Source of the DNA: Dehalococcoidia bacterium
GTDB taxonomy: Bacteria; Chloroflexota; Dehalococcoidia; Dehalococcoidales; JAUXAP01
Direction: 5' to 3'
Length of the DNA stretch: 35,574 nucleotides
NCBI GenBank assembly: GCA_030619865.1
Contig: JAUXAP010000009.1
Coordinates: 1 to 35,574 of the forward strand
Positions 8,956 to 19,119 of this stretch are shown piece by piece. A program made the position numbers and the translations under genes. The notes beneath the pieces are model-generated. The model was not told the origin of the DNA. It worked only from the letters and a program-made list of their open reading frames with translations, and made no database searches. Numbering within the stretch: the first letter of the stretch is position 1; every line of letters starts with the position of its first letter.

Positions 8956-9990
8956 CTACTCTCCTGGGTGTACCCATTCTCGTTTAATCATTTCCTCGGC
9001 AATCTGGATTGTATTTAGAGCTGCCCCCTTACGCAGATTATCGGCGACAACCCACATAACTAAACTGTTTGGTTGAGAAACATCCTGGCGAATGCGCCCG
9101 ACAAAAACCTCATCAGTATCGGCGGCTGACCAGGGCTGAGGGTAAAGACTAACTAACGGGTCATCTAATACTTTGACCCCTGGTGCCTGGGCAAGAATAC
9201 GCCGTGCCTTATCGGTAGACATAGACTGGGGAAATTCTACATGTATAGCCTCGCCATGTCCTATAAATACCGGGACTCGCACACAAGTAGCCGAAATAGC
9301 TATATCAGGAGCATGCATTATCTTTCTCGTTTCCTCTACCATCTTCCATTCTTCTTTAGTATAGCTGTTATCCAGAAACACATCTATCTCTGGCAGTACA
9401 TTAAAGGCTATTTGGTGAGGGTAGACATGGGGGATAGTAGTCTGCCCATCCAGTACCTGCTTGGCTTGTGCTGTTAGTTCTTCCACTGCTGCTGAACCGG
9501 TGCCTGACACTGACTGATAGGTGTCAACGATAATGCGTTTGATAGGGTTGACCTTGTGCAGTGGGTATAGAGCCACTACCATTTGAATAGTGGAGCAATT
9601 GGGATTAGCTATGATTCCATTATGCCGTTTAATATCTTCAGGATTAACCTCAGGCACTACCAGAGGCACATTACGTTCCATTCTAAAGGCGGAGCTGTTA
9701 TCGATAACTACAGCGCCTGATTCGGCGGCTATAGGTGAGAAGTAACGACTAATCTCAGCGCCGGCAGAGAAGAGAGCAATATCTATGTCTTTGAAGGACT
9801 CGGGGACAGTCTCTTCAACTTCGATCTCTCGATGAGTGACAAACAACTTCTTGCCTGCTGAACGGTCTGAGGCTAGGAGACGAATCGAGTCCATAGGGAA
9901 GTCACGTTGCTCTAATATCTTGATGAACTCCTGCCCTACAAGTCCGGTAGCACCAACAATGGCTACTTTATACCCCTTCATTACCCTCAC
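8956..9990 (-). CDS. asd: Aspartate-semialdehyde dehydrogenase
   Basis: KVAIVGATGLVGQEFIKIL; IANPNCSTIQMV active site; probable start is the internal MKGYK. Confidence 0.95.
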   Translation of the reverse strand: MRVMKGYKVAIVGATGLVGQEFIKILEQRDFPMDSIRLLASDRSAGKKLFVTHREIEVEETVPESFKDIDIALFSAGAEISRYFSPIAAESGAVVIDNSSAFRMERNVPLVVPEVNPEDIKRHNGIIANPNCSTIQMVVALYPLHKVNPIKRIIVDTYQSVSGTGSAAVEELTAQAKQVLDGQTTIPHVYPHQIAFNVLPEIDVFLDNSYTKEEWKMVEETRKIMHAPDIAISATCVRVPVFIGHGEAIHVEFPQSMSTDKARRILAQAPGVKVLDDPLVSLYPQPWSAADTDEVFVGRIRQDVSQPNSLVMWVVADNLRKGAALNTIQIAEEMIKREWVHPGE

Positions 9991-9992
9991 TC

Positions 9993-10787
9993 CTATAAAC
10001 CAAGCAGAGTATCTAGGCCGTAGATTAGCCCTTTGTGTTTAACTACTTTCTTGATGGCTAGTATAACGCCTGGTATGAAGCATTCCCGACTAATGGTGTC
10101 ATGTCGTATGCTTAATGTTTGCCCTGGCCCGCCTAGGAGTACCTCTTGATGTGCCAGAAGACCGGGTAGTCGCACACTGTGGAGAGTAATACCTTCAACC
10201 TCTTGCCCACGGCTGGGTTGGCCTTTGTTTTGCTTCGCAGGACGAGAGAATGGTTTATCTCTGGCTGCTGCCATTGCTTTGGCGGTAGACAGGGCAGTTC
10301 CTGAGGGTGCATCGATTTTCTGGTTGTGGTGTAACTCTATAATTTCGGCATCGTCTAGATATTTGGCTGCTATCTTGGCTAAATGTATCATTAAGACAGC
10401 TCCCAGAGCAAAGTTTGGTGCTATCATTATCCCAACTTTATGAGTTGTGGCCAGACGTTCAATCTCACTAACCTCTTCGGTGGTTAAGCCAGTGGTTCCT
10501 ATCACTACATTAACACCCTGCTTAGTGGCTATGCGCACTGCCAGCATGGTGGCTCGAGCAGTGGTGAAATCTACTAATACATCGGGTTGGCAACTAGTGA
10601 TGATATAGTCAAGATTGGAGGAGAAGGGCACTGTGCCTGAGCCATCGGGTAAAGGCAAGTAATCCTCAGTGACTTTCAGCTCTACAGCGCCTACTACCTG
10701 CATTTCAGATTCACGGCATAGAGCGTTAATCACCTCTCGTCCCATTTTACCTAATGCCCCTTGAACTACAACTCTTATCGGCTTCAT
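9993..10787 (-). CDS. dapB: 4-hydroxy-tetrahydrodipicolinate reductase
   Basis: IRVVVQGALGKMGREV; VVIGTTGL; ELHHNQKIDAPSGTAL. Confidence 0.96.
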   Translation of the reverse strand: MKPIRVVVQGALGKMGREVINALCRESEMQVVGAVELKVTEDYLPLPDGSGTVPFSSNLDYIITSCQPDVLVDFTTARATMLAVRIATKQGVNVVIGTTGLTTEEVSEIERLATTHKVGIMIAPNFALGAVLMIHLAKIAAKYLDDAEIIELHHNQKIDAPSGTALSTAKAMAAARDKPFSRPAKQNKGQPSRGQEVEGITLHSVRLPGLLAHQEVLLGGPGQTLSIRHDTISRECFIPGVILAIKKVVKHKGLIYGLDTLLGL

Positions 10788-10790
10788 GAC

Positions 10791-13025
10791 TTAATCTCTT
10801 TTAGTAAAGGAGGTCTTAGGCTGCTTATTTTGAGGTGAACGAGAGCGCTGCGGGGAACGAGACCCGCGCTGCGTTTTAAATGGATAGTCTTGGGATAGTG
10901 AGTCTCTTGCCTTAGCCCCAGGCACCTGAGAAAGCTCTTCAAATACAGCTTGCCGCGACAGGTTTATCCTGCCTAGATTATCAATAGCAATTACTTTAAC
11001 CGTAATTTCGTCACCCACTTTAACTATGTCCTCAACCTTGGATACTCGGTAGTCAGCTAACTCGCTAATATGAACTAAACCTTCTTTACCGGGAAGAATT
11101 TCTACCATAGCCCCGAAGTTCAGCAGCCGGGTTACTTTTCCGGTATATATGCTACCAACTTCTACTTCCTTAGTTAGACTTTCAATGATTTCAATGGCTT
11201 TACGAGTGGCTTCCTCATCAGATGAGCCGATAATAACGGTGCCATCATTGTCAATATCAATGGTAGTTTTAGTTTCCTCAATAATCGACCTGATGGTTTT
11301 ACCTCCGCTGCCGATTACACTGCCAATTTTATCAGGGTCAATCGTTATTTTATGCATTCGTGGCGCGTAGCGGCTGACTTCAGGTCGGCTAGAGCTTATG
11401 GTTTGCTGCATTATTTCCAGAATATGCAGACGAGCCTCTCTAGCTTGATTTAACGTTGTTTCCACTATCTCTAAGCTTACGCCTTTGAGTTTGGTATCCA
11501 TCTGTAGAGCAGTGATGCCCTCAGTAGTGCCAGCTACCTTAAGGTCCATATCACCGTGAGCGTCCTCTATGCCTGCAATATCGGTTAAAATAACATATTT
11601 GTCTTTGTCATCAGTGACTAAGCCCATAGCTATCCCGGCTACGGCTCTCTTGGTAGGTATTCCCGCATCCATTAGTGATAGGCTTGAGGCGCAAACACTA
11701 GCCATAGATGTGCTGCCACTGGAGCTAAGAACCTCTGAGACGAGACGGATAGTATAAGGGAAATCTTCCTCATTGGGGATAACTGGTAAGAGAGCTCGCT
11801 CCACTAGAGCACCATGTCCAATTTCACGCCGACCGGGCGAACCTATTCGTCGTACCTCGCCGCTAGAGAAGGGAGGAAAATTGTAGTGGTGAATAAAGCG
11901 TTTAGTCTCTTCTATACCTAATCCGTCAAGCTGCTGCACCTGTCTGGTAGAACCTAGGGTAGTAATTGTCAGCACCTGCGTCTGACCTCGGTTGAATAGT
12001 GCTGAGCCATGAGTACGAGGTAAAAGTCCTACTTCGCAGCTGATGGGTCGAACCTCTGTCAAACTGCGGTCATCAACACGCCGTTGCTTGTCAAGGATAT
12101 TAGTTCTTATTTCAGACCTAACCTTTGCCTCGAAAGCAGAAAGTATATCTTCCTTGGTGAACGATTCTCCCAGATTCTCCACAAGTTCTGTCTTTAAATC
12201 GCTGAGTGCCTGTTCACGCTGAAGTTTCTCTGGTTGGTATAAGCCCTTCTTCAGCTTTTTATCAATGATGGGCGAAATTGCCGAAGCTAACTCAGGGCTA
12301 ATCGGGCTGATAGGGGCTTCTATCTTAGGCTTACCGCAAGCCTGCTGAATTTGTTCTTGGAGCTTGATAATATCTTGGTTTGTTTCGTGGCCAAATTTGA
12401 TTGCCTGGAAGACAATATCTTCCGAAACTTCGCGGCCTCCTGCCTCAAGCATTACTATCGCTTGCTTGGTGCTAGCCACAACAAGGTCAAGCTGGCTGCT
12501 TTCAAGCTGGACTAATGTTGGATTTAATACTAGCTCGTCATTAATATAGCCAATATGAACCGCACTCACTGGACCTTCGAAAGGCATTTCTGATATTGAT
12601 AGGGCTGCTGAACTACCGATAACAGCTAGGATATCAGGATCATTTTCTTGGTCAGCGGAAAGAACGGTAACTATAAGCTGGATATCGTTACGCCACCCTT
12701 TAGGCAGAAGGGGACGCAGTGGACGGTCAGTGAGGCGGCAAGCTAAGGTTGCCTCCTGGCTGGGGCGCCCTTCCCTTCTGATAAAGCCACCCGGAATTTT
12801 ACCGGCAGCGTATAACCTTTCTTCATAGTCAATGGTTAACGGCAGAAAATCTACTCCCTCTCGTGGCTCGCTGCTGACGCAAAGGGTAACCAGGACCACA
12901 GTATCTCCATAGCGAACAGTTACCGCTCCATCGGCTTGGCCGGCGAACTTTCCTGGGTCTATAATAAGGTTTCTCCCCCCTATTTCACACTCAAAAGGCT
13001 GTGATTTCATCAATGATTTCTCCAA
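10791..13025 (-). CDS. pnp: Polyribonucleotide nucleotidyltransferase
   Basis: Two RNase PH domains, KH (GSVIGSGGKTIRSIIEET) and S1 (VGSIYTGKVTRLLNFGAMVEILPGKEGLVHISELA). Confidence 0.97.
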   Translation of the reverse strand: MEKSLMKSQPFECEIGGRNLIIDPGKFAGQADGAVTVRYGDTVVLVTLCVSSEPREGVDFLPLTIDYEERLYAAGKIPGGFIRREGRPSQEATLACRLTDRPLRPLLPKGWRNDIQLIVTVLSADQENDPDILAVIGSSAALSISEMPFEGPVSAVHIGYINDELVLNPTLVQLESSQLDLVVASTKQAIVMLEAGGREVSEDIVFQAIKFGHETNQDIIKLQEQIQQACGKPKIEAPISPISPELASAISPIIDKKLKKGLYQPEKLQREQALSDLKTELVENLGESFTKEDILSAFEAKVRSEIRTNILDKQRRVDDRSLTEVRPISCEVGLLPRTHGSALFNRGQTQVLTITTLGSTRQVQQLDGLGIEETKRFIHHYNFPPFSSGEVRRIGSPGRREIGHGALVERALLPVIPNEEDFPYTIRLVSEVLSSSGSTSMASVCASSLSLMDAGIPTKRAVAGIAMGLVTDDKDKYVILTDIAGIEDAHGDMDLKVAGTTEGITALQMDTKLKGVSLEIVETTLNQAREARLHILEIMQQTISSSRPEVSRYAPRMHKITIDPDKIGSVIGSGGKTIRSIIEETKTTIDIDNDGTVIIGSSDEEATRKAIEIIESLTKEVEVGSIYTGKVTRLLNFGAMVEILPGKEGLVHISELADYRVSKVEDIVKVGDEITVKVIAIDNLGRINLSRQAVFEELSQVPGAKARDSLSQDYPFKTQRGSRSPQRSRSPQNKQPKTSFTKRD

Positions 13026-13033
13026 TGTAGGTT

Positions 13034-13297
13034 TTATTTGCGTAGACCTAGCTTCTTGAGTAGGCTGTGATATCGGCTTATATCCCTTTTGCTTAGGTAA
13101 GCTAGTAGCCTTCTTCTTTGTCCCACAAGCTTAAGCAAGCCGCGTTGTGAGTGGTAATCATGGCGATTAGCCGCCATGTGCCCGGTTAGCTGGTTTATTC
13201 TTTCGGTAAGTAAAGCCACCTGAACCTCGGTCGAACCTGTGTCTCCTTTATGGAGTTCAAATTTGTTTATAGTAGTCTTCCTCTTTGCTTTATCCAA
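13034..13297 (-). CDS. rpsO: 30S ribosomal protein S15
   Basis: [51 protein letters not shown]. Confidence 0.97.
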   Translation of the reverse strand: MDKAKRKTTINKFELHKGDTGSTEVQVALLTERINQLTGHMAANRHDYHSQRGLLKLVGQRRRLLAYLSKRDISRYHSLLKKLGLRK

Positions 13298-13327
13298 ATT
13301 ATACCCATTCCTTTTATAAGTTAAAAG

Positions 13328-13356
13328 ATTATACCATAAGTCACGAAGGCTGTAAA
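13328..13356 (-). promoter_or_regulatory. Putative sigma70-type promoter for rpsO-pnp
   Basis: Minus strand: TTTACA (13356-13351), 17-nt spacer, TATAAT (13333-13328), about 30 nt upstream of rpsO. Confidence 0.65.
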
Positions 13357-13599
13357 TGAAATGTGGTTGTTTATTAGCTTTACCCCTTCCCTTTTTATCA
13401 AGGGAGGGTCTCCTTGAGGCGACTTGCCTTGACTTGACCGCATGAAAGGTGTATGGTTATGATAATAGGTACCTTGGATTAGTGCTGTTTCTAAGCTAGA
13501 CTCTGTATAACAGCTGACAGTATGTTCGGCAAGGGGTTTTTTGGGCCAGGAGACTGCATCAAGAACAAGGGATAACAAAAATGCAAAGGAGGTGCAGTT

Positions 13600-13899
13600 A
13601 TGGCTCTGGAAGATAAGACCCTGGTGTGCCGTGATTGTGGGCAAGAGTTCGTTTTTACCACTGGTGAGCAGGAATTCTATTTATCTCGCGGGTTGCAGAA
13701 TGAACCAAGTCGATGTCCGGAATGCCGAGCCACTCGGCGGAAAGAGCGTTTTGGTGGCTATAGTCAACCCAGGCAGATGTTTCCTGTAGTGTGTGCTGAC
13801 TGTGGTGTAGAAACCACAGTGCCCTTTGAGCCCAGAGAAGAGCGTCCGGTCTATTGCAAAGAGTGCTACGCTAAGCATAAAGAATCTGGCGAAGCTTAG
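13600..13899 (+). CDS. Zinc-ribbon domain protein
   Basis: TLVCRDCGQEFVFTTGEQEFYLSRGLQNEPSRCPECRATRR plus a second CxxC pair (CADCG...YCKECY); AAAGGAGG upstream. Confidence 0.85.
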   Translation: MALEDKTLVCRDCGQEFVFTTGEQEFYLSRGLQNEPSRCPECRATRRKERFGGYSQPRQMFPVVCADCGVETTVPFEPREERPVYCKECYAKHKESGEA

Positions 13900-14014
13900 T
13901 CTTTTTGGAATGAGATATCCGTTTCAGTTTCCCCGTCTGAGTTACCAGTGTTCCTAAACGGTGTTGTTGGTAAGCTAGATTTGGTTTATCTGGTTACTGA
14001 CGATTATATAAGCA

Positions 14015-14308
14015 ATGAATGTTGGTGCGTGTAAGATCAAGCTTCGCTTACCTGAAAATTTATCTCTTAAGGGTAAGCGACAGGTATTGAAATCCATTAC
14101 TAGCCGGGTCAGAAGTAAATTTAATGTTTCCGTGGCTGAGGTTGGTGACCAGGATTTGTGGCAATCGGCTGCTCTCGGGATTTGCTGCGTTAGCAATGAT
14201 AGGCGGTATACTAATGAAGTCCTCTCAAAGGTAGTGGATTTTATTGTTAGCAGTCGGTTTGAGGTAGAGATTCTTGACTATGAAATTGAGATTCTGCCTG
14301 TTCTTTAA
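14015..14308 (+). CDS. DUF503/YlxP family protein
   Basis: MNVGACKIKLRLPENLSLKGKRQVLKSITSRVRSKFNVSVAEVGDQDLWQSAALGICCVSND typical of DUF503. Confidence 0.88.
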   Translation: MNVGACKIKLRLPENLSLKGKRQVLKSITSRVRSKFNVSVAEVGDQDLWQSAALGICCVSNDRRYTNEVLSKVVDFIVSSRFEVEILDYEIEILPVL

Positions 14309-14329
14309 GACCTAACCGGTTAAAGCTTT

Positions 14330-16633
14330 ATGGATACCTCAGCTTTTCTCCGTCATCTCACCGCTCAACCTACTTATGGCGGTCAGATAGCTCATATTGA
14401 GCCTATTCTACCCCGTGACGCGAACTATGCTGAGTTAGACAAGCCTCTGGTTAAAAGCCTGCAAGATTGCCTCAATGAGCATGGGTTATTACCCCTCTAT
14501 ACCCACCAAGCTGAAGCGGTGAATAATGCTCGACAAGGCAGGAATGTGGTAGTAGCCACTTCAAGTGCCAGTGGTAAAACCCTGTGTTATAACATTCCCG
14601 TATTAGAGGCAATCTTAACCGAGAGAAATACTTATGCCCTTTACCTTTTCCCAACCAAAGCCTTGGCTCAGGACCAATTGCGTGGTTTACAGGAGCTAGT
14701 TTACCCTCATCTATGCAAAATAGAGGAATTGGCTACCTTTGATGGTGATACCCCCCAGGTTGAGCGGGCTGAGATAAGAAAACGAGCCAGGATAGTGCTT
14801 ACCAATCCAGATATGCTACATGTTGGCATCCTACCCAATCATCAATCCTGGTCAAGGCTATTCCGCCACTTAAGGTATGTGATAATAGATGAAGCCCATG
14901 CCTATAGAGGGGTTTTTGGCTCACATGTTGCCTGTGTGATGCGTCGTTTGCGCCGTCTGTGTAACTTTTATGGTTCAGCTCCCCAGTTCATCTGCTGTTC
15001 AGCTACTATAGCTAACCCCGGTGAGCATGCGGAAAGACTGGTGGGTTTACCCTTTACCGTAGTTGACAATGATGGCTCTCCTCATGGGGGGAAGGACTTT
15101 GTCTTCTGGGATCCTCCAATCATAGATGCGGTGAGGAGTGTTCGGCGTAGTGCTAATAGTGAGGCAACAAACTTATTTACCGAGCTAGTCAGCGGTAATA
15201 TTCGCACTCTAACCTTTGCTCGTACTCGCCGGTTAACCGAGCTTATTTATAGCTACTCAAGGCGGAGATTGGCTGAAGTCAACCCACCCCTGACCGAGAA
15301 AATCAAGGCTTATCGGGCTGGTTATCTTCCCAAGGAACGGCGTCAAATAGAGCAGGAGCTCTTTAGTGGTCAGCTTTTAGGAGTGGTGGCAACTACTGCT
15401 TTAGAGTTAGGTATAGATATCGGTGACCTGGAGGCCACAGTGCTTACTGGCTACCCGGGGAGTATTGCTAGTACCTGGCAGCAGGCAGGTAGGAGTGGTC
15501 GGGGTAGAGATAAGTCGTTAAGTTTTCTTATCGGTCTGGATAATCCTCTGGACCAGTATTTTATGCGCCACCCTGATTACTTTTTCCAAAAAAGCGTTGA
15601 GAATGCCTTAGTCAACCCTGATAACCCCTATATCTTGAGAGCCCATCTTTTGTGTGCTGCCTGGGAGTTGCCACTAAGCGGTGATGATGAGCAAAACTTT
15701 GGCCCTGGCCTAAATCAGGAGAGGGAAGAGTTGGAGCAGCAAGGCATATTAAGGGAGCGTAAAGGCAGGTGGTATCTTTCACCGGCTATTGCCTATCCAG
15801 CTCAGGCAATCAACATTCGTTCTACCTCCGGGGAGAACTTTGCCGTTATTGACGTCTCCAGTGGTTCCCTTCTGGAGACTGTAGAGGCTAGTGTTGCCTT
15901 TTTCCAGATACACCCTGGTGCTATTTATCTCCACCAAGGAGAATCCTATTTGGTCACCGAGCTTGACCTAGTTAACCGCACTGCTTACGCGGTGCCGACC
16001 AATGCTACTTACTATACTCAGACCAAGGAGCTCGAGGATTTACGCATTATCAAAGTAATCCGCGACAAAAACTGCGGGCCGGTGAAGGTATACTTGGGAG
16101 AGGTGGAGGTTACCAACACGGTGGTTGGTTTCAAGAAGAAGGCACAATTCACCGAAGAGGTAATTGGTGAGGAGTTCCTTGACCTGCCACCACAGCGCTT
16201 TCCTACCGTCGCCCTATGGTTTGACCTGCCACCAGAAGCCGTGAAACGGGTATTAGAGGCACAATTAGACTTTGCTGGAGGTTTACATGCTGCTGAGCAT
16301 GCGGCTATTGCTATCCTTCCTTTATTTGCCCTCTGTGACCGTAATGATATCGGTGGCGTGTCTACCCCCCTCCACTCTGATACAGGGAAAGCCCAGATAT
16401 TTATTTATGATGCCTATCCTGGTGGCGTTGGTATTGCCGAGAAGGGGTTTGACTTGGTGGATGAATTGTGGCAAGCTACGCTAAAGGTAATTACCGAGTG
16501 CCCGTGCCAGGAGGGATGTCCTAGCTGTATCCAATCGCCTAAGTGTGGCAATAATAATAGACCTCTGGATAAAAAAGCAGCCCAGGTGCTACTTGAGGGT
16601 CTGCTAAGTATTGTCAATTCGCAGGAGGAGTGA
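14330..16633 (+). CDS. DEAD/DEAH-box helicase with C-terminal DUF1998-type Zn-binding domain (MrfA/YprA-like)
   Basis: ATSSASGKTLCYNIP (Walker A-like), IDEAH, TTALELGIDIGDLEATVLTGYPGS, QQAGRSGRG, C-terminal CPCQEGCPSCIQSPKCGNNN cysteine cluster. Confidence 0.92.
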   Translation: MDTSAFLRHLTAQPTYGGQIAHIEPILPRDANYAELDKPLVKSLQDCLNEHGLLPLYTHQAEAVNNARQGRNVVVATSSASGKTLCYNIPVLEAILTERNTYALYLFPTKALAQDQLRGLQELVYPHLCKIEELATFDGDTPQVERAEIRKRARIVLTNPDMLHVGILPNHQSWSRLFRHLRYVIIDEAHAYRGVFGSHVACVMRRLRRLCNFYGSAPQFICCSATIANPGEHAERLVGLPFTVVDNDGSPHGGKDFVFWDPPIIDAVRSVRRSANSEATNLFTELVSGNIRTLTFARTRRLTELIYSYSRRRLAEVNPPLTEKIKAYRAGYLPKERRQIEQELFSGQLLGVVATTALELGIDIGDLEATVLTGYPGSIASTWQQAGRSGRGRDKSLSFLIGLDNPLDQYFMRHPDYFFQKSVENALVNPDNPYILRAHLLCAAWELPLSGDDEQNFGPGLNQEREELEQQGILRERKGRWYLSPAIAYPAQAINIRSTSGENFAVIDVSSGSLLETVEASVAFFQIHPGAIYLHQGESYLVTELDLVNRTAYAVPTNATYYTQTKELEDLRIIKVIRDKNCGPVKVYLGEVEVTNTVVGFKKKAQFTEEVIGEEFLDLPPQRFPTVALWFDLPPEAVKRVLEAQLDFAGGLHAAEHAAIAILPLFALCDRNDIGGVSTPLHSDTGKAQIFIYDAYPGGVGIAEKGFDLVDELWQATLKVITECPCQEGCPSCIQSPKCGNNNRPLDKKAAQVLLEGLLSIVNSQEE

Positions 16634-17454
16634 TGATTGTCATAAGCATAAATCCGGTTGCTTTCACCATAGGCGCAACGAGTATCCGGTGGTACGGTAT
16701 CTTTATTGCCCTGGCTATTTTGTGGATAGTCTTGTGGTTGGTGTGGCAGGTAAGGAAGGGAGCCAAGGTTTCATATGATACCGTTTTTGGCGTCGCTCTG
16801 GTGGGCGTTCCATCAGGAATCATTATATCAAGATTGCTCCATGTCGTTGATAACATAGTTGTCGCCAAATTGCACCCTGAACTTGTCCTTAATGGTAGTG
16901 TCATTGACTATACTCAGCACCCGGGACAGATAATTGGCGGTGGAGGGCTGTCTGCCTATGGCGCTATTCTGGGTGCTTCTCTTGGTATCTGGATTTATTT
17001 CAAAATCAGCAAGCAGCAGAGTGGCTACTTTTTTGATTTATTAGCGCCGGCTGTCATATTGGCTCAGGCCGTTATAGGCAGAATAGGCTGCACTATAAAC
17101 GGCTGCTGCTACGGCGCATCGACCTCTCTACCTTGGGGCATTGCCTATACTCATCCTGATAGCCTTGCCCCTGTCGGAATCGTAGTTCACCCCACTACGG
17201 TTTATGAGCTTATATTTGGCTTGGTAGTCTTTGGGGTGCTACTTAAGTTGAGGGGGCGGTTTAAGCCCGATGGCTCACTATTTCTTATTTACATTGGTTT
17301 ATATGCTATATGGCGAATTGGCATTGATTTCATGCGAGTTGGGACACCCTTCCTCTTTGGCCTGCATCAGGCTCAGGTTATAAGCATAATCGTATTAGCC
17401 ATCGTCATTCCTCTGCTGGCTTTGAGGACACGGTGGGTGAAGGCAGAGGGGTAA
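16630..17454 (+). CDS. lgt: Prolipoprotein diacylglyceryl transferase
   Basis: IRWYGIFIALA; GGGLSAYGAILGA; GRIGCTINGCCYGA; HPTTVYELI. Confidence 0.92.
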   Translation: MMIVISINPVAFTIGATSIRWYGIFIALAILWIVLWLVWQVRKGAKVSYDTVFGVALVGVPSGIIISRLLHVVDNIVVAKLHPELVLNGSVIDYTQHPGQIIGGGGLSAYGAILGASLGIWIYFKISKQQSGYFFDLLAPAVILAQAVIGRIGCTINGCCYGASTSLPWGIAYTHPDSLAPVGIVVHPTTVYELIFGLVVFGVLLKLRGRFKPDGSLFLIYIGLYAIWRIGIDFMRVGTPFLFGLHQAQVISIIVLAIVIPLLALRTRWVKAEG

Positions 17455-19117
17455 AATCAAGGATATTGAGTCTTAGTTTCTCCTCACCACCCCAGCGGTC
17501 TATTTCCAGGTTATACACGATGTCAAGAGGTGAGGCTACCTCATCCAGGCGGTTACCCAGCCTGAAACCTACCCCACCCCATATAGTGTCGCCCTGTTTC
17601 AGCTTCAGCCTCAAATGTTCTCCATTACCCATAGCCTGGCAATCAAGAACCTCTACTCCGCGACTGAGGAAGGTGGGTAGAGGATTGCCACGACCAAATG
17701 GAGCTAGCTGCTGAATTATAGAGAAGGTGTCTCCGCCAAGTTCGGACAGGGTAATTTCGACATCAATATCCAGGCGAGGACGGAGGTCAACCCTCTCTAG
17801 CTGGGTGGTTGCCATTTCTGAGAGCATTTGCACCAGACGGGGCAGATTCTTAGTCGGCAGGGTAAACCCGGCTGCTTGGGAGTGTCCGCCAAATTGAGCT
17901 AGGAGGCTACTACACTGGTTCAGAGCGGAGATAATATTAAACTCAGGGATACTGCGGCAGCTACCGCCACTCATCCTCTCGCCAGTTCTAATAACGATAG
18001 TCGGGCGGTAGAATTCCTCTGATAGCCTGCTGGCTACCAGCCCAGCGATGCCGACAGGATATTCCCTAGCGCTGGCTATCAGTAGTGTTGAAATCCCTTG
18101 AGCTAAAATTTGCTCTCTGGCTTTGGCCAAGGTATTAGTTGTTAGCTTTTGCCGTTCTGTATTTTTTTGTTCTAGCCATCTAGCTAGCTGTTGTGCTTCC
18201 TCCGGTGAGTTTGTCATCAGCAGTTTATAGCTGGTCATGGCGTGTGCCAGCCTGCCGGCAGCGTTTAGGCGTGGGGCTATGACCCAGGAGATACTTTCTG
18301 CGTCAAGGCTGCCGATGTTTAATTCTGTCTGGGCTATAATCTCCCTGATTCCCAGGCGGGGTGAGGTATTAATTAGTTTCAGCCCTTGTTTAACCAGGTA
18401 TCGGTTCTCTCCTAATAGAGGTGCCATATCAGCAACAGTTCCCAGGGCTGCGAGGTCCATCAGCTCATTCGCTTGTTCTTCTTTGCCAATACTTTGGAAT
18501 AGAGCCTGAAGCAGTTTGAGGGCTACCCCGGCGCCAGTCAGTTCCGAAAAGGGGTAGGTTGAATCAGCTCGCTTGGGATTGATAATGGCAATAGCCGGTG
18601 GGAGTTCTGGCAGGGGGGTATGGTGGTCGGTGATAATTATATCCAGCCCCATCTTTTTTGCCTTCTTGACCTGAGGCAAGGCGGTAATTCCACAATCAAC
18701 AGTAATGACTAGGCTAATGCCTTGTCGGTAGAGATTCTCCAGTGCAGTGGTTTTAAGTCCATAACCTTCTGTCAGGCGATGGGGTATGTATGGGATGACT
18801 TTACCGCCAAGGGTTGATAGTCCCTGGACAAGCAGGGCAGTAGCGGTGATGCCGTCAGCATCAAAGTCACCATAGATAGCAATGTTTTCCCCTGAAAGCA
18901 AAGCGCGGTAGATCCTGGCTACCGCCTGGTGCCTATCAGGTAAAAGAGAGAGGTTGCCTGATAAGCTCTCATCAGCAGCGATGAATAGTCCAAGCTGGGA
19001 TGGCTCAGTTAGACCGCGATTATACAGGAGCTGAGCTATTAATGGAGGGAAAGCCGAAGTGGCAACCAAATACTTGTCTGGAGCAGACGGCAGAAGGTTC
19101 CAATGACTATGGTTCAA
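17405..19117 (-). CDS. recJ: Single-stranded-DNA-specific exonuclease RecJ
   Basis: IYGDFDADGITATALLVQGL, ITDHHTPLPELPPA, GHSQAAGFTL. Confidence 0.95.
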   Translation of the reverse strand: MNHSHWNLLPSAPDKYLVATSAFPPLIAQLLYNRGLTEPSQLGLFIAADESLSGNLSLLPDRHQAVARIYRALLSGENIAIYGDFDADGITATALLVQGLSTLGGKVIPYIPHRLTEGYGLKTTALENLYRQGISLVITVDCGITALPQVKKAKKMGLDIIITDHHTPLPELPPAIAIINPKRADSTYPFSELTGAGVALKLLQALFQSIGKEEQANELMDLAALGTVADMAPLLGENRYLVKQGLKLINTSPRLGIREIIAQTELNIGSLDAESISWVIAPRLNAAGRLAHAMTSYKLLMTNSPEEAQQLARWLEQKNTERQKLTTNTLAKAREQILAQGISTLLIASAREYPVGIAGLVASRLSEEFYRPTIVIRTGERMSGGSCRSIPEFNIISALNQCSSLLAQFGGHSQAAGFTLPTKNLPRLVQMLSEMATTQLERVDLRPRLDIDVEITLSELGGDTFSIIQQLAPFGRGNPLPTFLSRGVEVLDCQAMGNGEHLRLKLKQGDTIWGGVGFRLGNRLDEVASPLDIVYNLEIDRWGGEEKLRLNILDFTPLPSPTVSSKPAEE

Positions 19118-19119
19118 GC

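Noticed and set aside
13384-13408. CCTTCCCTT...AAGGGAGG hairpin between rpsO and the zinc-ribbon gene
   Set aside because: Possible terminator or leader hairpin, but it lies between divergent genes with no clear T-run and an imperfect stem; function not supportable.
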